Positions 33,313-43,400 of a DNA stretch of 64,000 nt are shown here, piece by piece. The number at the start of each line of letters is the position of its first letter. Position 1 is the stretch's first letter. The notes under the pieces are model-generated. The model made no database searches. It saw only the letters and a program-made list of their open reading frames with translations, and was not told the DNA's origin. A program made the position numbers and the translations under genes. The stretch covers positions 112,532 to 176,531 of the forward strand of contig JBPCJC010000099.1 of assembly GCA_051005695.1 (NCBI GenBank). The letters run 5' to 3'. Origin of the DNA: JACCTI01 sp051005695 (lineage in GTDB: Bacteria > Verrucomicrobiota > Verrucomicrobiia > Chthoniobacterales > UBA10450).

Positions 33313-34905
33313 ATGGTCATGGATCTCGCGCGCAGAAATTCCGGGGAACGCTCCGCCGTCATCGTGGGCGCCGGCCCGGGCGGGCTGGCCGCGTCCATTC
33401 TCCTCGCCGCCGCCGGCATCCGCGTTCGCATCATCGAGCGTTTGCCGATCGTCGGTGGACGCACTTCCACGATTGAAGCCGACGGTTTTCGCTTCGATCT
33501 CGGCCCGACATTTTTTCTTTATCCGCGGGTGCTCAATGAAATCCTGCGCGTCGCCGGCACCACCCTCGCGCGCGAAGTTGAACTCGTTAGGCTGGATCCC
33601 CAATATCGCCTGATCTTCGGCGGCGGGGGCACACTCGATTGCACCCCGCAGGTCGCGGAAATGGAGCGGCAAATCGCCGCCCTCTCGCCGCAGGACGCAG
33701 GCGGTTTCGAAAAGTTCATGCGGGAAAATCGGCGCAAGCTCGAGCTCATGCAGCCGTGCTTGGAAAGCTCCTTCGACAGCTGGCGCGCCCTCCTCGATCC
33801 ACGGCTTTTGAAACTGCTCCCCGCGCTTCAACCGCATCGTTCGGTCGACGCCTACCTGCGGCGTTTTTTCAGCGACGAACGCACCCGCTTAGCGTTCTCC
33901 TTCCAATCAAAATATCTCGGGATGTCGCCCTTTCGTTGCCCGAGTTTGTTCTCGATTCTTTCCTTCCTCGAATACGAATACGGCGTCTTCCATCCCATCG
34001 GCGGCTGCGGCGCGATCACCACCGCGCTCGCCCGCGTGGCTCAGCGCTTGGGCGTGGAGATCCAACTCGATGAACCGGTCACCGAGCTCCTTTTGGAAAA
34101 CAAACGCGCCGTCGGCGTGCGCACTGCCCGCGAAATTTATCGCGCCGATGCCGTGGTCGTGAATGCCGATTTCGCGCGCGCCATGTCGCGCCTCGTGCCC
34201 GACGCCAGCCGCCGCCGCTGGACGGAAAAAAAACTCGCGCGCAAAAAATTCTCCTGCTCGACCTTCATGCTTTATCTCGGGATTGAAGGGCGCTTCGAGC
34301 TTCCGCATCACAACATTTATATCGCGCGCGATTACGCGCGGAACCTCGACGAAATCGAGAACCGCCACGTCCTCTCGGCGGATCCTTCCTTCTACGTGCA
34401 GAACGCCTCCGTCACGGATCCGACGCTCGCGCCTAACGACATGAGCACGCTATACGTCCTCGCGCCGGTAACGCATCAGCATGCGACGGTCGACTGGCGC
34501 GTGGAGAAAGAAAAATTCCGCGCCTTGATCTTGCGACAAGTCGAGAAAGCGGGCTTCGGGAACGTCGAGCCACGAATCCGTTTCGAACGCATGATCACTC
34601 CGCTGGAATGGGACGAGCAGTACGAAATTCACCTCGGCGCGACCTTCAATCTCTCGCACAATCTCGGCCAGCTTTTGCACCTGCGGCCGCGCAATCGGTT
34701 CGAGGATATCCCGGGCGTTTATCTGGTCGGCGGCGGCACTCATCCAGGCAGCGGCCTGCCGGTGATTTTTGAATCGGCGCGGATCACCTCGCGCCTGCTC
34801 TGCGAAGATCTCGGCGTTGCCGCGCCGACGTCCGAGCCCGAGTCGCTCGATGACGTTACCAGTTTGCAGCCCGTCAGCCTAACGAGTGTTCCACCTACGA
34901 GTTGA
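33313..34905 (+). CDS. CrtI-type carotenoid desaturase (first of two)
   Basis: A 530-residue FAD protein. The N-terminal dinucleotide fold AVIVGAGPGGLAASILLAA (about 15-33) is followed by ERLPIVGGRTSTIEADGFRF and DLGPTFFLYP, and the C-terminus has GVYLVGGGTHPGSGLPVIFE. This is the bacterial phytoene/diapophytoene desaturase layout. The last 30 residues are an unusual polar tail that includes a dispersed-word copy (34877, LTS). The gene opens an operon of five overlapping genes resembling staphyloxanthin-type C30 carotenoid biosynthesis. It could desaturate the backbone or oxidise a terminal methyl group. A second ATG at 33319 is equally plausible. Confidence 0.88.
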   Translation: MVMDLARRNSGERSAVIVGAGPGGLAASILLAAAGIRVRIIERLPIVGGRTSTIEADGFRFDLGPTFFLYPRVLNEILRVAGTTLAREVELVRLDPQYRLIFGGGGTLDCTPQVAEMERQIAALSPQDAGGFEKFMRENRRKLELMQPCLESSFDSWRALLDPRLLKLLPALQPHRSVDAYLRRFFSDERTRLAFSFQSKYLGMSPFRCPSLFSILSFLEYEYGVFHPIGGCGAITTALARVAQRLGVEIQLDEPVTELLLENKRAVGVRTAREIYRADAVVVNADFARAMSRLVPDASRRRWTEKKLARKKFSCSTFMLYLGIEGRFELPHHNIYIARDYARNLDEIENRHVLSADPSFYVQNASVTDPTLAPNDMSTLYVLAPVTHQHATVDWRVEKEKFRALILRQVEKAGFGNVEPRIRFERMITPLEWDEQYEIHLGATFNLSHNLGQLLHLRPRNRFEDIPGVYLVGGGTHPGSGLPVIFESARITSRLLCEDLGVAAPTSEPESLDDVTSLQPVSLTSVPPTS

Positions 34906-36218
34906 TCGCCGTGTTCGAACCGTCGCAGATGCTCGATTCCAAAGTGGACGAAGTGCGCGCCGCTGTCGCCAGTGCGCAGGCCGCGCAACCCTCCTGGAGC
35001 GCGCGTTCGTTAGGTGAGCGCGCGCGCTGGCTCGGTGAGGTCCGCGCGCACCTGGCCGAAAATGTCGACGCGCTCGCTCGCGCCGCGGCCGCGCCGGCGA
35101 GCCGTTCGCTGAGCGAAAAGATTGTCTCGGAAGTTTTGCCTTTGATCGAAGCCGCGCGCTTCCTGCAAAAAAACGCGCCGCGCATTCTGGCCCCGCGATT
35201 TTTCGGACGCCGCGGCCGGCCATTCTGGTTGCCCGGTCATTCGTTCACCGTCGCGCGCAAGCCGTTCGGCGTGATCCTGATCGTCGGGCCGTCGAATTAT
35301 CCGCTTTTCCTTCCCGCGGTGCAGACATTGCACGCCCTCGCGGCGGGCAACGCCGTCGTGATTAAACCGGCCGAGGGTTGCCGCGAACCGCTTGCCAAAT
35401 TCATCGAACTAGTCATTAGGCCAGCCGGCCTGCCGATGAATCTAGTGCAGCTTCTGCCCGAAAAACCCGAGGCCGCGCGTGCAGCCCTGCGCCATGGGAT
35501 TGGCAAAGCCATCTTCACCGGTTCCTCGGAAAACGGGCGCGCTTTTCTCGCCGACCTCGCGATTCACAACACGCCGAGCGTGATGGAACTTTCAGGCGCG
35601 GACGCCGTCTTCATTCGCGCCGATGCCGACCTCGATCTGGCGGCGAAAGCGATCGCGTTTGGCCTGCGCCTGAACGCAGGCAACACCTGCATGGCGCCGC
35701 ACGCGATCATCGCGTACCGCCAAATCGTGCCGGCGTTGCAAGCGAAAATGCGCGCGCTCGATCTTCCGACCGATGGCATCTTCGCCGTCCAGGACGATGA
35801 GCAGGCTCTTGAGATCGCGGGTTTCGATGAGCACGGACTCGGCGCCTCCATCTTCGCGCGCGATGAAAACGCGGCGCGCGCTTTCGCCGATCAACTCGGA
35901 ACCGGTTTCGTTACTATTAATGACATGATCGTGCCAACCGCCGACCCGCGTTTGCCGTTCGGCGGCGTGCGCGCCAGCGGCTTCGGCAGCACCCGCGGCG
36001 CGGAGGGACTTTTAGAAATGACCTATCCGCAGGCGATCGCACTCCGGCGCTCGCGTTTCCTTCCGCATCTCGAACCCCTGGCGAGTGACGACGCAGAATT
36101 TTTCGCGGCTTACATTCGAACAGTTCACGGTCGCGGTTGGCGGCAACGTTTGCACTCGTTAGGCAAGCTGCTCCGGCTCGGACGTGAACGGGTGCAAATT
36201 TCACGGAAAAATAAATGA
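34902..36218 (+). CDS. Aldehyde dehydrogenase of a carotenoid operon
   Basis: A 438-residue ALDH-family protein. It has the nucleotide-binding region GVILIVGPSNYPLFLP (about 124-139), KPAEGCREP, FTGSSENGRAFL, the catalytic Glu in VMELSGADAVFI and the nucleophilic Cys in NAGNTCMAPHAII. The start is TTG 34902 overlapping the preceding stop, or GTG 34911. In C30 carotenoid pathways an aldehyde dehydrogenase (AldH) oxidises a terminal apocarotenoid aldehyde to the acid that is later esterified with sugar. Position between two desaturases fits that step well. Confidence 0.85.
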   Translation: MIAVFEPSQMLDSKVDEVRAAVASAQAAQPSWSARSLGERARWLGEVRAHLAENVDALARAAAAPASRSLSEKIVSEVLPLIEAARFLQKNAPRILAPRFFGRRGRPFWLPGHSFTVARKPFGVILIVGPSNYPLFLPAVQTLHALAAGNAVVIKPAEGCREPLAKFIELVIRPAGLPMNLVQLLPEKPEAARAALRHGIGKAIFTGSSENGRAFLADLAIHNTPSVMELSGADAVFIRADADLDLAAKAIAFGLRLNAGNTCMAPHAIIAYRQIVPALQAKMRALDLPTDGIFAVQDDEQALEIAGFDEHGLGASIFARDENAARAFADQLGTGFVTINDMIVPTADPRLPFGGVRASGFGSTRGAEGLLEMTYPQAIALRRSRFLPHLEPLASDDAEFFAAYIRTVHGRGWRQRLHSLGKLLRLGRERVQISRKNK

Positions 36219-37756
36219 AGCGTGTCGGCGTCATCGGCGGCGGACTGGGCGGGCTGGCGGCGGCCTGCACGCTCGCGGCCCGCGGATATTCGGTGGTTCT
36301 ATTTGAGAAGAACGACTGGTTAGGCGGGAAGGCCGCGGTGCTCGAGCAGGATGGTTTCCGCTTCGACATGGGACCGACGATTCTGACCGTGCCCGCAGTT
36401 CTTGGACGCATTTTCAGCGAAGCCGGCCAGAAGCTGGAAGACGCACTCGAACTGATCCCGCTCGACCCGCAATGGCGCTCGTTTTTCGACGATGGGACGA
36501 CCCTCGATCTGATCGCCGATGTCGCACAGATGCGCGCACATCTGAGCGAGTACGCTGGAGAACGCAGCGCCGCGGGCTACGAGGATTTCATTCGTCATTC
36601 CGCGCGCCTGCATCGCATCTCCGAGAATTGGTTTTTCTGGCGCGCGATCGGCGGGCTGCGCGACATGTTTGATGCCGGCAACATGACCAAGTCCGGCACG
36701 CTCAGCGACGTTCTCGCGATGCGCATGGGCCGGAGTGTCGCCAGCACGGTGCGTTCGTACGTGCCCGACGCGCGAGTCGCGCAGATGATGGATCACTTCA
36801 CGCAATATGTCGGCTCGGCGCCCGATGCTTCGCCGGCGGTCCTCTGCGGGATCGCGCATATGCAAACCGAGAAAGGCATTTGGTATCCGCGCGGCGGGAC
36901 CGCGGCGATTCCCGCAGCACTCGTTAGGCTGGCGGAACAACTCGGGGTCGAGTTCCGTCGCAATGCCGACGTGCACCGGATCACTTTCACAAAGGAGCAC
37001 GTCACCGGGGTCGAGTTGCAGGATGGGGAGCAGGTCAAACTGGACGCGGTGGTTTCGAATTCGGATGCCGTCCGGACGCATCGCGAGCTGCTCGGCGGAG
37101 TGCGCAAATTCGAGCGGCGGCGGCGTTACGAACCTGCCTGTTCCGGGGTGGTGCTTTATCTCGGTTTGAAGCGTCGCCCGCCGCAGCTCCTCCATCACAA
37201 TTTCGTTTTCTCGGCCGATCCGCACGCCGAGTTCGAGGCCATTTATCGCCGCGGCGAACCGGCGCCCGACCCGACCTGTTACGTCTGTGCGCCGGCGCAA
37301 AACGATCCCGAAGTCGCGCCGCCTGGCGGCGAGGCGCTTTACGTTTTGGTGCACACGCCGTTTTTGCGGCCGCACCACGATTGGAAAAAAATGTTGCCGG
37401 GATATCGGCAAACGATTCTGGACAAACTCCGCCGCACCGCCGGGCTTGAGCTCGAGGATGAAATCGTCACCGAGAGCGCGCTCACCCCGCAGGACATTCA
37501 CGATCGCTACCGCGTGCTCAACGGCGCGATTTATGGCCTAACGAGTCATGGAAAATGGACCGGCGCCTTCAAGCCAAATAATCGCAGCCCGGACCTGCGC
37601 GGACTTTATCTCGCCGGCGGCGCCGCTCATCCCGGGCCGGGGATGCCGATGGTTTTGATGTCGGGCTGGATTGCGGCCGACGCCCTTGACCAGGATCAGG
37701 CGACCGCGCGCCCGAGCCGTCCTGCGCGCGCCCTTGCGGAAGTCGGCGATGAATAA
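36215..37756 (+). CDS. CrtI-type carotenoid desaturase/oxygenase (second of two)
   Basis: A 513-residue FAD protein beginning RVGVIGGGLGGLAAACTLAA (about 3-22), with FEKNDWLGGKA, FRFDMGPTILTVP, GIWYPRGGTAAIPAAL and the C-terminal LYLAGGAAHPGPGMPMVLMS. It is distinct from the first desaturase in the operon. C30 pathways use one enzyme to introduce double bonds (CrtN) and a relative to oxidise the terminal methyl (CrtP/CrtNb); which is which cannot be told here. The start overlaps the ALDH stop. Two perfect dispersed-word copies (36920 LVR, 37536 LTS) lie in it. Confidence 0.88.
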   Translation: MKRVGVIGGGLGGLAAACTLAARGYSVVLFEKNDWLGGKAAVLEQDGFRFDMGPTILTVPAVLGRIFSEAGQKLEDALELIPLDPQWRSFFDDGTTLDLIADVAQMRAHLSEYAGERSAAGYEDFIRHSARLHRISENWFFWRAIGGLRDMFDAGNMTKSGTLSDVLAMRMGRSVASTVRSYVPDARVAQMMDHFTQYVGSAPDASPAVLCGIAHMQTEKGIWYPRGGTAAIPAALVRLAEQLGVEFRRNADVHRITFTKEHVTGVELQDGEQVKLDAVVSNSDAVRTHRELLGGVRKFERRRRYEPACSGVVLYLGLKRRPPQLLHHNFVFSADPHAEFEAIYRRGEPAPDPTCYVCAPAQNDPEVAPPGGEALYVLVHTPFLRPHHDWKKMLPGYRQTILDKLRRTAGLELEDEIVTESALTPQDIHDRYRVLNGAIYGLTSHGKWTGAFKPNNRSPDLRGLYLAGGAAHPGPGMPMVLMSGWIAADALDQDQATARPSRPARALAEVGDE

Positions 37757-38585
37757 ATCCGGAATCCACTTCCACGCGCAGGTGGTCCGGAGTTCGCCTA
37801 ACGAGCAATTATTCACGCCGCCGAAGATTTCACGCCGCCTGCTCGCGCTCTTCGGCGGCTATTCCGAAAAATATCTGCGCCGGCATTTTCATTCTGTTCG
37901 GCTGCTGGCGAACAGCGCGCCGCCGGTTTGCGAAGGGTTACCGCTGATCATTTATCTGAATCATTCTTCCTGGTGGGATCCGCTGGTTTGCCTGTTGCTG
38001 GCGCGGCGTTTTTTTCCGAAGCGGAATTCCTACGGCCCGATGGACGCGCGCGCCTTGCGGCGTTATCAATTTTTCCGCCGGCTCGGATTCTTTGGCGTGG
38101 AAGCCGGCTCCGTTGCCGGCGCGAAAGATTTCCTCGAGGCGGCGGAGGCGATTTTACAAGCGGAGGACAGCGCGCTCTGGATCACGCCCCAGGGAAGATT
38201 TGTGGATTTCCACGCGCGCCCGGTGCGGCTGGAACGCGGAATCAGTCACCTCACCCGCCACGCCGCGCGCGCCGCGTTCGTTCCTCTGGCGGTGCAATAT
38301 TCGTTTTGGGAAGAACGCTTGCCGGAAGTGCTCGTCGCTTTTGGCGAGCCGGTGATTTTTCAGCCTAACCAGTCGTTAAGGATTGGTGAAACGACTCGTC
38401 TTTTCGAATCTGCGCTCGAAAGCGTGCAGGATCATCTCGCGACGGCTGCGCAAAGGCGTCGGGGCGAGGATTGGCGTCCGCTACTCGAGGGCGCCGCGGG
38501 CACGAGCATTTTCTACGATCTTTGGCGGCGCGCGCGGGCGCGATTGCGCGGCGAACATTTTCGTTCCGCGCACTCCGAAAAGTGA
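37749..38585 (+). CDS. Lyso-phospholipid-type acyltransferase of a carotenoid operon
   Basis: The ATG at 37749 overlaps the upstream stop by 8 bp and gives a 278-residue protein. The PlsC-family H-x4-D motif is in LNHSSWWDPLVCLL (about 70-83). The binding motif, usually FPEG, appears as ITPQGRFVDF. No clear membrane segment is visible. In the staphyloxanthin pathway CrtO acylates the glucose of the glycosylated carotenoid acid, and this gene is in the matching place next to a glycosyltransferase. It may instead acylate a lipid. A perfect dispersed-word copy (37796) encodes PNE. Confidence 0.82.
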   Translation: MNKSGIHFHAQVVRSSPNEQLFTPPKISRRLLALFGGYSEKYLRRHFHSVRLLANSAPPVCEGLPLIIYLNHSSWWDPLVCLLLARRFFPKRNSYGPMDARALRRYQFFRRLGFFGVEAGSVAGAKDFLEAAEAILQAEDSALWITPQGRFVDFHARPVRLERGISHLTRHAARAAFVPLAVQYSFWEERLPEVLVAFGEPVIFQPNQSLRIGETTRLFESALESVQDHLATAAQRRRGEDWRPLLEGAAGTSIFYDLWRRARARLRGEHFRSAHSEK

Positions 38586-39724
38586 ACGCGCTCGTCGTCA
38601 CGATGCTGGCCTGCGCGGCCTGGCCGGCGATTTTATTTCTGCGCAACCTGCGCGTGTTTGCTCCGCCGCCGCGGCTGCAAGCAGCGGCCTTCGAGGTCGC
38701 GATTCTGATTCCCGCGCGAAATGAAGAACGCAATATCCAGGCAGCGGTCGAGGCTGGGCTGGCCAACGCGGGCGCGGAAGTTTTCGTGCTCGACGATGGC
38801 TCGAGCGATCGCACCGCGGAGATAGTGGCGAAGATAGCGTCGCGGCAGCCGCGCTTGCATTTGCTCCGTGGCCAGGAGTTGCCGTCAGGTTGGTGCGGAA
38901 AAAATTGGGCCTGCGCGCAGCTCGCGCACGCGACCGATCGCGCGCTGCTGCTCTTCATCGATGCCGACGTGCGACTGGCGCCGGACGCGGCTGCGAGTCT
39001 CGCGGGCTGGCTACGCGAAAGCGGCGCGCAGCTCGCCAGCGGTGTTCCGCGACAGGAGCTCGGGACCTTTTCGGAGAAGCTGCTGATTCCGCTGATCCAC
39101 TTTGTCCTCCTCGGTTTTCTGCCGCTCGCGCGGATGCGGCGCTCGCGCCATCCAGCGTTTGCGACCGGCTGCGGCCAACTGGTTTTAGCTGAGGCGGCGG
39201 CCTATCGCGAAATCGGCGGGCACAGCGGCATTCGCGATCGGATTCATGATGGGCTGGCGTTGCCGAAGCGTTTTCGCGCGCGCGGATTCCGCACCGATCT
39301 TTTCGATTCGACGGATCTCGCCACCTGCCGGATGTACCGGAGCGACGCGGAAACCTGGCGCGGACTTTCCAAGAACACCAACGAAGGTCTGGGCGCACCC
39401 GCGCGGATTTTGCCGGTGACGCTGATCCTGTTCATCGGCCAGGTGCTGCCGTTTCTTCTTCTCCTCGCGGGCTCTCGCCTAACGAGACTTCAACTCGCCG
39501 GCACCTTGCTCGCCGCTTTCTTCGCCCTCCTTCCACGGCTGTTGGCCGCGCCGAGATTCTGCCAGCCACTCGGGAGCGTGCTCCTGCATCCGCTCGGAAT
39601 TCTCGCGCTCCTCGGGATTCAGTGGGCCGGCTTAGTCCGCTGGCTTTTGCGCCGGCCGATGGCGTGGAAGGAGCGCCGTTATTCCGGCCGCATCCGGCCC
39701 AGCGAGGTCGGGCCGATTCGTTAG
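38582..39724 (+). CDS. GT2 glycosyltransferase, CrtQ-like
   Basis: GTG at 38582 overlaps the acyltransferase stop (GTGA) and yields 380 residues. One membrane helix (about 2-20) precedes a GT-A domain with VAILIPARNEERNIQAAVEA, VLDDGSSDRTAEIV and LLFIDADVRLAPDAA as DxD. Two to three C-terminal membrane helices follow (from LPVTLILFIGQVLPFLLLLAG). This architecture matches CrtQ, which glucosylates a C30 carotenoid carboxylate. Its last codon and stop, CGT TAG, form part of a dispersed-word copy (39718-39726), and the gene converges onto the CADD-type gene. Confidence 0.85.
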   Translation: MNALVVTMLACAAWPAILFLRNLRVFAPPPRLQAAAFEVAILIPARNEERNIQAAVEAGLANAGAEVFVLDDGSSDRTAEIVAKIASRQPRLHLLRGQELPSGWCGKNWACAQLAHATDRALLLFIDADVRLAPDAAASLAGWLRESGAQLASGVPRQELGTFSEKLLIPLIHFVLLGFLPLARMRRSRHPAFATGCGQLVLAEAAAYREIGGHSGIRDRIHDGLALPKRFRARGFRTDLFDSTDLATCRMYRSDAETWRGLSKNTNEGLGAPARILPVTLILFIGQVLPFLLLLAGSRLTRLQLAGTLLAAFFALLPRLLAAPRFCQPLGSVLLHPLGILALLGIQWAGLVRWLLRRPMAWKERRYSGRIRPSEVGPIR

Positions 39725-40389
39725 GCGAGCGCGTGCCGCTGACAAACTCCGGAGAGCAAGGCCCAGAGCGCGTCGAGGATTCGCTCGACCGCGGCCGTAA
39801 CTGCAGGTGCGTTCGCCGCGGTGACGTGGGTGCTCAACAAGGCGCGCTCGGCCGCCGCATGCTCGCGATCAGCTTCGATGTGCACGCTAAAATATTCGTA
39901 CACGTTAGGCTGGGTGAAGCCGTAATGCTTTTTCAAGCCCTCGATCTTCGATTCTGAAACCGCCGGGATCTGGCTCTCGTAAGCGTAGAGCGCGGCCAGG
40001 CCTTCGGCGGTTCCGCCCTCCGAGCAAACCGCGCGGAAAGTGTCGATCAGGGCTGCGGTCTCGGGTTGTTTCTCGGTCTCGCGGACTTCTGCGGGGGACG
40101 CGCCTAACGAGTCGGCAAATCGCAACCAAAGCTCGGGATGATTCGGCTCGCCCGCTTCTTCGTCGATCAAGTTGGCGAGAATTTTTTTGCGCGTCGGTTG
40201 GTCGTCGCATTTTGCGTGGACTGCGGAGAGATAAGTCGGGAACGCGGCCACGTGATGGTAATATTGGCGCGCATAATCGGTCAGCGCCTCACGGCTCAAT
40301 TCGCCCCGCGTCCAGGCGAGGTAGAACGGATGAGTCAGGAGATGTTTGGTGGCGATTTGTTGATCGATGGCGGCGAGATAATCGTTCAT
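39721..40389 (-). CDS. CADD-family protein (PqqC/TenA-like diiron fold), putative p-aminobenzoate synthase
   Basis: From the ATG at 40389 a helical protein of about 222 residues starts MNDYLAAIDQQIATKHLL. A TTG at 40434 overlapping the treS stop would add 15 residues. The likely iron ligands are visible: a Glu in LIDEEAGEPNHPELW, Glu in YAYESQIP, and His/Asp/His in SVHIEADREHAA. Tyrosines in DYARQYYHHVAAFP fit the family in which CADD of Chlamydia makes p-aminobenzoate from its own Tyr for folate. The family name is firm; the pABA role is by analogy. A perfect dispersed-word copy (40102) encodes SLG. Confidence 0.82.
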   Translation of the reverse strand: MNDYLAAIDQQIATKHLLTHPFYLAWTRGELSREALTDYARQYYHHVAAFPTYLSAVHAKCDDQPTRKKILANLIDEEAGEPNHPELWLRFADSLGASPAEVRETEKQPETAALIDTFRAVCSEGGTAEGLAALYAYESQIPAVSESKIEGLKKHYGFTQPNVYEYFSVHIEADREHAAAERALLSTHVTAANAPAVTAAVERILDALWALLSGVCQRHALA

Positions 40390-40430
40390 ATTTCTGGGTG
40401 GGTTTGGTGAATTCGAGCCGGCGTTTTTGC

Positions 40431-43400
40431 TCAACTCTTTTGCAGGATATGCCGGATCCCGCGAATCGGGATCACGACCCAGTCGGGTCGATTGTTCAAT
40501 TCATATCCGACTTCGTAGACAGCCTTGTCCAAAAGATAGGCCTCGAGCAAGACCTGAAATTCATCCTCGCCTTTCGGCAGAAAACTCGCGCCATCCGCGG
40601 CCGCGAGATAACTCTGGAGGAAGACGCTGCTCATCTGCCGATACCAAATATCGGCCCAGCGCTCGAGGAACGGCGTGTCTTCACTGCGCATCGCCGGCTG
40701 CCAAAGCGCGCTGTAGGCGGCGTATTGAAATGAGCGCATCATCCCGGCGACATCGCGGAGCGCGGACCGTTTCAGTTTCCGCTCGCTCAAGGCCCGCGCC
40801 GGTTCGCCTTCGAAATCGAGAATGACAAAATCCTTCCCGGTATAAAGCGCCTGCCCGAGATGGTAATCGCCGTGAATCCGGATTTTCATCGCGGCCGAGC
40901 GTTGCTCGAGAATGCGTTGCTCCTGCGCGAGAATCTGGTCCTCGGCCGCGAGCACCGATTCCGCTTCCGCGCGAAACGCTTCCGGCAGGCTAGGTAATTT
41001 TTTTTGCAGGAGCGCGAAATTTTTCCGGAGCGTTCCGCGCATCGATTGGAAAACGGAACGCTGCGCGAGCGCATTGAACGGCTCGGGCGCGAAGGCGCGC
41101 TCGTCCGGCTCGGAAGCGAGGGCCTGGTGCAATTCGCCGGTGCGCTGGCCGAGTAGTTTTGCCTTTTCCTGGTAGACGCCACCGAGGAGACCCTCGAGCA
41201 GGGCTGCCGTCGGGATGGTGGTGTTTTGCAGTTCGGATTTTTTCGCGAGCACCCGCTCGTAGTAACGGCCGACGGCATCGAGCGTCAGCGCCCAGGCATC
41301 GCCCTCGTTAGGCGCCGCCCGCTGGAGCAAACAGACGACCGTCGGTTCGCCGCGCGCACGGCGATATTCGATCGCGCCGGCGAACGCGGGCACATGCGGG
41401 AAGTTGCGCCGCTCAGTCAGGAAGGAAGTCACTTCCACATCCGGGTTCACACCGTCTTCCAGTTTCCGATAGAGCTTCAGGAAAAATTTATTCTCGAAGA
41501 GCATCGAGGAATTGCTCTGCTCCGCGCTGAGCACTTGTGAAGTCGGCACGACCGTTTCGCCCGCGAGCGCGGAACTGGGAACACCGAGAAGCTCGCCCGA
41601 TTTTCCCTTCCAATTTTTTCGCTCCATGATCGAACGGAAAAGTTCTTCGCGAAATGCCGCGTCCCAGGTGGCGTCGTGCAGGATGGCTTCCTCCGCGCCC
41701 GCGAAACGCGCGATGATCGCGTGCGGCGCCGTTTGCGCGAGCGTATGCGCGGCTTCGCCGGTCGCGATCTGCACCGGGAGCGCGTAGGTCTCCGGATTGC
41801 CATCGACGTAGGCGATTTCGACGAACCAAAACTGCGCGCCGCTCTCGGTGAGGGGGACGCGTTCGGCGATCCGGAGTTCGCGAATGGTGCGCGCTTTCGC
41901 GCCAAACCAGCGACAACCGCGGATGAAGTCGGGAAGAATTTCGCGCTCGAATTGAGCGCGCAGGCCGTCGTCCAGCAGACTCGCGAGAACCGGCTCGGCC
42001 TTCAACGTCGGGACCACGCGCTCCTGCATTTTGCGGGTCGCATCCGCTTGCGGACGGAGGACAAACCAAAAGCTGGTATGCGATCCGAGCGTGATCGGAT
42101 ACGGCGTGTCCTTGATCGCCGGGAAATGATTCTGGCTGAAAACTTCCATCAGCGAGCAACCGGCGAAACGCGAGAGATCCAGCTCCACCGCCTGCGAAAA
42201 GCGCGAGAGGTTCGCGATCACGAGAATGGTTTCGTTTTCGTGCTCGCGCAAAAACGCCAGGACCTTGGAATTTTCCGGATGGAGAAACTGCAGCGAGCCG
42301 CGCGAGAAGGCCCGGAAATTTTTCCGCATCGCGATCACTCGGCGCGTCCACCACAGGAGTGACGACAAATTCTTCTGCTGATTCTCGACGTTGATCGCCT
42401 CGTAGTGATACTCGGGGTCGATCGTGATCGGCAGGTAAAGTTGCTGCGGATTCGCTCGTGAAAAACCGGCGTTGCGATCCGGGCTCCATTGCATCGGCGT
42501 GCGGCAACCATTGCGATCGCCGAGATAAAAATTATCGCCCATCCCGATCTCGTCGCCGTAGTAGAGCACCGGCGTTCCCGGCATTGAGAAGAGGAGAATA
42601 TTGAGCAGCTCAATCTTGCGCCGGCTATTCGCGAGCAGCGGGGCGAGACGACGGCGAATCCCGAGATTAATCCGCGCCGTCGGATCGGTCGCGTACACCC
42701 GCCACATGTAATCGCGCTCCTCGTCAGTCACCATTTCGAGGGTCAGCTCGTCGTGGTTGCGCAGGAACATGGCCCACTGACAATTTTCCGGGATCGCCGG
42801 CGTTTGCTCGAGAATATCGATGATCGGAAACCGATCTTCCATTTGCAACGCCATGAACATCCGCGGCATCAACGGGAAATGGAAATTCATGTGCGACTCG
42901 TCGCCTTTGCCGAAATAGGCGACCGCGTCTTCCGGCCATTGATTCGCTTCCGCGAGAAGCATCCGGCCTGGGAAATTTGCGTCCACGTGCGCGCGCAATT
43001 TCACCAGATACTCGTGCGTCTCCGGGAGGTTCTCGCAGCTGGTCCCTTCGCGTTCGTAGAGATACGGCACCGCATCGAGCCGCAGTCCGTCCACGCCCAT
43101 CGATAACCAAAAATCCAGCACCTTCTGCACGCGTTCGTGCACCGCGGGATTGTCGAAATTCAGGTCCGGCTGATGGGCATAGAAGCGGTGCCAGTAATAC
43201 GCTTTCGCCACCGGATCCCACGACCAGTTGGAGGGCTCGAAGTCTTTGAAAATAATCCGCGCGCCCTCGTACTTGTTCGGCGTGTCGTTCCAAACATAGA
43301 GCTCGCGCTCGGGCGTGCCCGGAGCGGCGCGGCGCGATTTTTGGAACCAGGGATTTTGATCGGAGGTGTGATTGATCACCAACTCGGTGATCACCCGCAG

